56,115 nucleotides of DNA, taken from Candidatus Peribacteria bacterium (GTDB lineage: Bacteria; Patescibacteriota; Gracilibacteria; Peribacterales; Peribacteraceae). The DNA lies in assembly GCA_009691405.1 (NCBI GenBank), contig SICN01000005.1:1-56115 (forward strand). The letters are read 5' to 3'. How positions within the stretch are numbered: position 1 is the stretch's first letter; every line of letters begins with the position of its first letter. A program made the position numbers and the translations under genes. Below the pieces are notes generated by a model, which was given only the letters and a program-made list of their open reading frames with translations, was not told where the DNA came from and did not search any database. Of this stretch, positions 51,649-56,115 are shown in pieces.

Positions 51649-54144
51649 CTACATCCCCTGCATACCGATTCTTCGGATGATTTCTCTGCCAACGAATTCC
51701 TTGTCCCTACCGTACTTCAAGCGTGAGAGCTGTTTATACGCCTCCACCGCTTTCGTGTCCTTCACGTACGTTGTATCAAGCCATGGACGAGGAACCTCGA
51801 TCGAGAATGGCGTTGAGGGTTGGCTGTCGATCGACAGCTTCATACATGCTTTGAATGCATCAAGGTTCACAAGGTCAGACTGCGAGAAAGACGGCGCCAT
51901 TTCTTTGGCACAGAACTCCGCATCCTGCGGACCGATCTTATAGAACATCATCGTTCCGACGTTGCCGAAGACCGCACCTTTCAGCTTCACCGAACCCGAG
52001 AGTTTGCTGTCCTTCTCGAGCTGGTCGAGGTACTGGTGAGCAATGATGAGACCGAGACGGTACTTGCGAGCCTCACTTAAAATCGACTCGATCGAGTCTG
52101 TCACGTAGTTTTGGAATTCATCGATGTAGAGGAAGAAGTCCTTGCGAGCGGCGCTCTCCTCGCGCTGGCGACGCATGGCGGCGACTTGAATTTTATTGAC
52201 GATCATCATACCGAGAAGCTTGCTGTTGATGTCTCCGATGAGACCTTTGGAGAGGTTCATCAGAAGAATCTTGCCATTGTTCATGATATCGCTGAAATCG
52301 ATTGAACTCTTCACCTGACCGACAATGTTTCGGATGAGCGTATTGGTCGTAAACTGACCGAACTTCGCCGCAAAGTACGGGATCATCTCCTGCTTCTCGC
52401 GCTGCCCTGTCTGCGCCATCTGCTTGTCCCAGAAGGATCTGACGATCGGATTCTTGAGGCGTGCAACCTTGTGCTTCGCCCACTCGTCGTCGGTGAAGAG
52501 ACGCACGAGATCGGTGATCGCTCCACCCTCTTCCTCGTCACCCATCAATGTGAGACAGCCGTTTCGGAAGTAGTCTTGGATACGGGGTCCGAAGATTTCC
52601 TCTCCGAACATCTTGACCATCATGTTCATCGCATCGAGCGCGATGAGGTCACGCTCTTCGTCAGTCTTCGCCTCGAGCATGTTAAGACCCATCGGACGCT
52701 CGGTATCGGCCGGGTTGAAATACACGATGTCATCGGCACGCTCTCTTGGGATATACGGAAAGAGATCTTCGATGAGAGACCCGTGGGGATCAACCACGCA
52801 GATGCCGCGCTTGTTATGGAAATCCTGACGCGCCATGATCTGAATGACGGAGGACTTTCCAGTACCCGTCTGACCGATGACGTAGAAGTGACGGAAGCGA
52901 TCGTCATTCTTGAGGAATATTTTTTTCTTGTCGCCTCGGACTGTGTTGTATCCGAGGAATAAACCATCTTCGGGGACGTTCATTGGTGCGGCTGCGATCT
53001 TGAAGTTCTGCCACTTGATATTCTGGACTTTGTTGTACTTGATGCTTGGGAAGTGAAAGAAGCTCGAAAGCTCGGCAGTCCCGAGAAGCATCTTATTCCA
53101 GAGAAGCATCTGCACGAACGTGTGCCTCGGCGTCCTTCGGATGAAGTCGTAGATCATGCGCGCGTTGCTGTGATATCTCGTATGGCGGAGACTGTTGCCA
53201 CGAATATCGTTGAACTGCGAAAAACTGTTCTTAATACTCTCGAGATTGAGCTTCGCCCGTTCGTGAGTCTCGGCGGAGCTGACAATGCGTATGGTCGCAA
53301 GAAATCCCGGAGACCCCGCCTTCTCATCGATAGCCTTACTGAGTTCTTCGACTTGCTGCGACACACGTTCCGATCCCTGGGGACCTTCCTTCATCGGATC
53401 CTTGTCGTCGCTAGTCAGCATGTTCGCGAGACTCAGCATGAGTGAGAACGGATTCCACCACTTGAGGTGATCTCCGCCTTTCTTGGGATTTAGAATCTTT
53501 TGCGCCTCCTTCTGGAGCACTTTCTGCCAGCCGGACTTCACGGGACGAAGGACGATCTGCACCGCCGCACCTTCGTCTTTCTTCAGCTTGCTAAATGCAT
53601 TCGTGATCGTGTTGAACGGATCGCTTTTGAGCTGGGTATACGTTTTGAACGGATACACAAACTGCTTCGTCGGCACCATGGCGGTCGAGACACTGACCGA
53701 GTGCTTCGTGAAGATGTTGTAATCCTCCACCAGATCGATCACGGCATCGGGGTAGAATGACGTGAGCTGTTTCTCGATGAGCGGGATGATCGATCTCGGG
53801 GCAACGACGAATATCAGAATTTCTCCCGCGAGAGCGGCGTACTCAAAAGAGAAGAAGTGCGAGCCTTTCCAATAGCGCTTCACCGTGGAAACCTTCAGGC
53901 TCCCGAGTGTCTGGCAAAGGTGATCCATGATCCCAAGCACATCCTTGAAACTCTTGCCCGTCGAGAATTGTTCGGATTCCACTTCTTTGTCCTCCTTGCT
54001 TTCCTTTTTCGGCATCAAAATCTGAAGAAAGACGAGTTCCCGCTCGCGTTTCCTGTCCGTCATCAGACGCAGCCACGCAAGCACTCCCGCTATCGAAGCG
54101 ACGATAAGAACGAGTGCCAGGAGAAGAGTGTAGAGAGTCTGCAT
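51649..54144 (-). CDS. HerA/TraG-type conjugative transfer ATPase (T4SS-like)
   Basis: The 831 residues have an N-terminal membrane helix (about 3-27) and a charged linker. A large mixed domain follows (about 90-380), common in DUF87/VirB4-like proteins. The motor domain has Walker A VIGQTGTGKSSVIQ and Walker B DFFLYIDEFQNYV, with VDPHGSLIEDLFPYIP between them. LIIAHQYLDQL and GTMMFYKIGPQDAEF match the TraM-recognition part of VirD4/TraG proteins. It would energise pilus assembly or DNA/protein transfer at the membrane. The pilin-like gene at 2885 is a plausible partner, although far away. Two -10-like boxes lie upstream, and a large palindrome abuts its stop. Confidence 0.88.
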   Translation of the reverse strand: MQTLYTLLLALVLIVASIAGVLAWLRLMTDRKRERELVFLQILMPKKESKEDKEVESEQFSTGKSFKDVLGIMDHLCQTLGSLKVSTVKRYWKGSHFFSFEYAALAGEILIFVVAPRSIIPLIEKQLTSFYPDAVIDLVEDYNIFTKHSVSVSTAMVPTKQFVYPFKTYTQLKSDPFNTITNAFSKLKKDEGAAVQIVLRPVKSGWQKVLQKEAQKILNPKKGGDHLKWWNPFSLMLSLANMLTSDDKDPMKEGPQGSERVSQQVEELSKAIDEKAGSPGFLATIRIVSSAETHERAKLNLESIKNSFSQFNDIRGNSLRHTRYHSNARMIYDFIRRTPRHTFVQMLLWNKMLLGTAELSSFFHFPSIKYNKVQNIKWQNFKIAAAPMNVPEDGLFLGYNTVRGDKKKIFLKNDDRFRHFYVIGQTGTGKSSVIQIMARQDFHNKRGICVVDPHGSLIEDLFPYIPRERADDIVYFNPADTERPMGLNMLEAKTDEERDLIALDAMNMMVKMFGEEIFGPRIQDYFRNGCLTLMGDEEEGGAITDLVRLFTDDEWAKHKVARLKNPIVRSFWDKQMAQTGQREKQEMIPYFAAKFGQFTTNTLIRNIVGQVKSSIDFSDIMNNGKILLMNLSKGLIGDINSKLLGMMIVNKIQVAAMRRQREESAARKDFFLYIDEFQNYVTDSIESILSEARKYRLGLIIAHQYLDQLEKDSKLSGSVKLKGAVFGNVGTMMFYKIGPQDAEFCAKEMAPSFSQSDLVNLDAFKACMKLSIDSQPSTPFSIEVPRPWLDTTYVKDTKAVEAYKQLSRLKYGRDKEFVGREIIRRIGMQGM

Positions 54145-54212
54145 TGCGTGCGGTTTCTATAGTAACTCAGTCTCGAAAGAAATGAAGAATGGTGAAATGA
54201 ATATTTCCTTTT

Positions 54213-54241
54213 ATTATAGCACAAAAATGACATTTATTATA
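54213..54241 (-). promoter_or_regulatory. Two TATAAT boxes upstream of the transfer ATPase
   Basis: TATAAT occurs at 54241-54236 and 54218-54213 on the minus strand, each preceded by CT or GC, 23 nt apart. No good -35 is visible for either. TATAGA lies closer to the ATG. Confidence 0.4.
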
Positions 54242-54248
54242 GTGCCAT

Positions 54249-55262
54249 TCATCTCAGATATTTAGCCCTGTTGCCATTGTGTTCCTCATTGGTCACCGCA
54301 TAGTGAATGATGCCCTTGGGGTCATGCAGGTAATACCAATAGGATGAATCTTTTGGTCTGAGGGAAGCCAAAAAAGACGATTCTCCTGCACTCGCTATCG
54401 GACTCGGGGGCAGCCCCTGCTTGCGTCTCGTGTTGTACGGAGAGACCGTTTCGACATCCGTTTTCGTCAGAGGTTCCGTCTTCTTGCCGAGTTCGTACCT
54501 CGTTGTCGCATCGACACCGAGAACGACTCTGTTCTGGAGACGCTTCCAGAGAATGCCAGCGATGATTGCACGTTCCTCGGCGTGTCTCGACTCGGTCTCG
54601 ACGAGAGATGCCATCGTGACAAATCCACCGAAGGTCATCCCCTCTCTCTTCGCTTCCGCTGCATAAGGAGTAACAATGCGCTTGCGGAAATTGCCAAGCA
54701 TGCGCTCGAGAAAAAATTTCGGAACGTAGTCGCCGGGGGAAATAGAGTAGGTGTCCGGAAAAAGATAGCCTTCAAGACGTGAGCCTATCCTTTGCTCCCT
54801 CGTACCTGTAGTTTTGACAGGTAAAAACTCGAACGTTGAAAAATCGCAGCTGAAAGCGCAGTCCAAGATGTCGCCTTCAATGCCCAAGCCTTTCGATGCC
54901 ATTAATCGATCGATATCTGCAACCGTGAAACCTTCGGGGATCGTCACATTCAATTCCTGCGATTTTCCGCTGACGATCGTATCGGTGATCTCTTGAACCG
55001 ACTGTGCAGGATTCAACCCAAACACTCCAGCTTGCAACTTTCCTGCAGAACCTGAGAAACGTGCGTAGATCTTGAATGCTGAAGAAGAACGAATAATCTC
55101 AGCACCTTTCAGTTTTGCCGCAATCACAGAGAGAGACGAGCCCTGTTCGATCGTCACGGGAATATTCTTGGTGTTCGAGAAATCAACCGGAGTGAGCGCA
55201 TGAAAAAACCAAAGAGTGCTGAGGATGCCGATGCATGCAAGAAACAGAAAGATTTTTTTCAC
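54249..55262 (-). CDS. mltG: Endolytic murein transglycosylase MltG
   Basis: This 337-residue membrane enzyme cuts growing glycan strands and so sets their length. It has one N-terminal helix (about 3-22), a LysM-like domain (VTIEQGSSLSVIAAKLKG) and the YceG catalytic domain: LEGYLFPDTYSI, ASLVETESRHAEERAIIAG with the catalytic Glu, LGVDATTRYELG, SPYNTRRKQGLPPSPIASAG, and YYLHDPKGIIHYA. Length fits the family (330-360). It indicates a peptidoglycan wall. A TAAAAT box lies 5 nt upstream of the ATG. Confidence 0.95.
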   Translation of the reverse strand: MKKIFLFLACIGILSTLWFFHALTPVDFSNTKNIPVTIEQGSSLSVIAAKLKGAEIIRSSSAFKIYARFSGSAGKLQAGVFGLNPAQSVQEITDTIVSGKSQELNVTIPEGFTVADIDRLMASKGLGIEGDILDCAFSCDFSTFEFLPVKTTGTREQRIGSRLEGYLFPDTYSISPGDYVPKFFLERMLGNFRKRIVTPYAAEAKREGMTFGGFVTMASLVETESRHAEERAIIAGILWKRLQNRVVLGVDATTRYELGKKTEPLTKTDVETVSPYNTRRKQGLPPSPIASAGESSFLASLRPKDSSYWYYLHDPKGIIHYAVTNEEHNGNRAKYLR

Positions 55263-55311
55263 GATTTTATTGTTTATTGTTCAGTCGTGAGTGTCAAGAA
55301 ACCTCACTCTT

Positions 55312-55602
55312 TTAACTATTTATTCCCAGACCCATTTGCCCCATCACGCCTTGCATGCGCTCTGCTGATACTATCTGTGCTTTCTTCATCGCACGGTTGA
55401 AGGCATCGACGATCAGTGCGGGAATCCTTTCCCGCTGAACCTCCGGTGCAATCTCGACCGAAATCACTTCCATAGCTGCAGACAAAACGACTTTCACGCC
55501 CGAAGCTTCTGCCTCGACATGAATATACTTGAGTTCGCTTTGCACCTTTTTTGCCTGCCGCTGGAACTTGAACGAGTTTTTGAGTTCGGAAAAGGAGACC
55601 AT
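55312..55602 (-). CDS. YbaB/EbfC-family nucleoid-associated protein
   Basis: The 96 residues match the tweezer-like DNA-binding dimer family: an N-terminal helix (FKFQRQAKKVQSEL), a central sheet (HVEAEASGVKVVLSAAMEVISVEIAPE) and a C-terminal helix (ALIVDAFNRAMKKAQIVSAERM). The family usually starts with a Met-rich helix near recR or dnaX; here neither is visible in the window. A TATACG box precedes the gene. Confidence 0.85.
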   Translation of the reverse strand: MVSFSELKNSFKFQRQAKKVQSELKYIHVEAEASGVKVVLSAAMEVISVEIAPEVQRERIPALIVDAFNRAMKKAQIVSAERMQGVMGQMGLGINS

Positions 55603-55708
55603 ACAAAACGAAGCGTATAGCGGTTAGCGGAAAGCGGCAAGCAAGGTGACCGCACACAAAAGAAAGTAATTGACGTATATAAGAAATCAAAATATAGTAT
55701 TTGCAAGT

Positions 55709-56065
55709 ATGGCGTCTGCCGAACATCTGAAGGCTCAACTCACGACACTCAAAGATGAGTCTCAACGACTCAGCGCAGATTTTGAAATGCTTTCGCAAGC
55801 AGCACACGTCACCTTCGCAAAAATCATGAAAGAGCCGGACGTACTAGCCGCCCAAGTGAAGATCTCGGATGCTGCTGTGCGCGTAGATCAACTTTCTCTA
55901 ACGACGGACGTAGAAATGAGTGATGAACAATGCTTCACTGAGGGTCTGCGACAGATGCAAAGGGTCGTCACGGAAAAGAAAATCATCTTGGGGAAACTGA
56001 CTGCTGCCATGAAAGCCGAAACCGCAATCACCGATGAAGATGAATTGATGTTTGAGCCGAAATAA
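55709..56065 (+). CDS. Hypothetical coiled-coil protein
   Basis: This 118-residue hydrophilic, helical protein has heptad-like patterns (LKAQLTTLKDESQRLSADFE, VVTEKKIILGKLTAAM). No family is recognised. The start at 55709 follows an AT-rich stretch with TATAGT. It is divergent from ybaB. Confidence 0.6.
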   Translation: MASAEHLKAQLTTLKDESQRLSADFEMLSQAAHVTFAKIMKEPDVLAAQVKISDAAVRVDQLSLTTDVEMSDEQCFTEGLRQMQRVVTEKKIILGKLTAAMKAETAITDEDELMFEPK

Positions 56066-56075
56066 TCGCGCTGAT

Positions 56076-56115
56076 TTATTTGCCGAGCTCCCAGAGCGAT
56101 CGTTTTTTAAGGATC
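56076..56115 (-). CDS. C-terminal end of a gene entering from the right edge
   Basis: The minus strand reads ILKKRSLWELGK followed by a TAA stop, convergent with the hypothetical gene on the left. Twelve residues are too few to name a product, and the frame could be chance. Confidence 0.3.
   Translation of the reverse strand, partial: ILKKRSLWELGK

Overview
The window looks like chromosome from a bacterium of the Candidate Phyla Radiation (Patescibacteria). The gene mix best fits the Peribacteria/Peregrinibacteria side. This is inferred from gene content alone: a two-TM VirB2-like pilin, a HerA/TraG-type transfer ATPase, a UvrD helicase fused to a nuclease, many large surface proteins (PKD, cohesin, dockerin, FnIII), a dnaG-rpoD block, and many small genes of unknown function. 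The standard genetic code is used; several core genes end in TGA. By eye GC is close to 50 %. No phage, IS element or CRISPR array was seen.

Layout. 0-5 kb: truncated DMT transporter, tRNA-Leu, an asparaginase-like gene with altered active-site residues, an M24 peptidase, then a pilin-like gene overlapping a PKD membrane protein. 5-11.3 kb: tRNA-His divergent from hisS, gyrB, csrA with a GGA-rich structured leader, greA and holA. 11.4-15.1 kb: a surface cluster (dockerin, cohesin-FnIII and cupredoxin-like proteins) and an AEC permease. 15.1-18.6 kb: fast-evolving genes, including a protein of repeated HTH-like units broken by a frameshift, tRNA-Tyr, and a 54-residue cysteine-rich histone-fold protein. 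18.6-24.2 kb: a MacAB-like operon carrying a ClpP-like protein, driven by a promoter with a perfect palindrome over its -10. 24.2-30.8 kb: RmlD-like reductase, YgjP-like metallopeptidase, FtsK, a run of tiny genes with their own promoters, and rdgB.

30.8-44.8 kb is one long minus-strand block: RsmB/RsmF-type methyltransferase, exosortase-like enzyme, two paralogous secreted proteins ending in a VPEF-type sorting tail, dnaG, rpoD (with a C-terminal zinc ribbon), a membrane protein and the UvrD-nuclease. 44.8-56.1 kb: a hypothetical, an alpha/beta hydrolase, leuS, der, a LOG-family protein, a secreted hypothetical, the transfer ATPase, mltG, ybaB and a coiled-coil hypothetical.

Two themes run through the window. 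First, many genes have a TATACT-like -10 box only about 6-8 nt before the start codon, so leaderless mRNAs appear common. Second, palindromic repeat modules sit exactly at gene ends and in two cases supply the stop codon. The strongest candidate for a little-described system is the exosortase with its two adjacent VPEF-tailed cargo proteins (38.1-43.2 kb). The cysteine-rich histone and the zinc-ribbon sigma factor come next.
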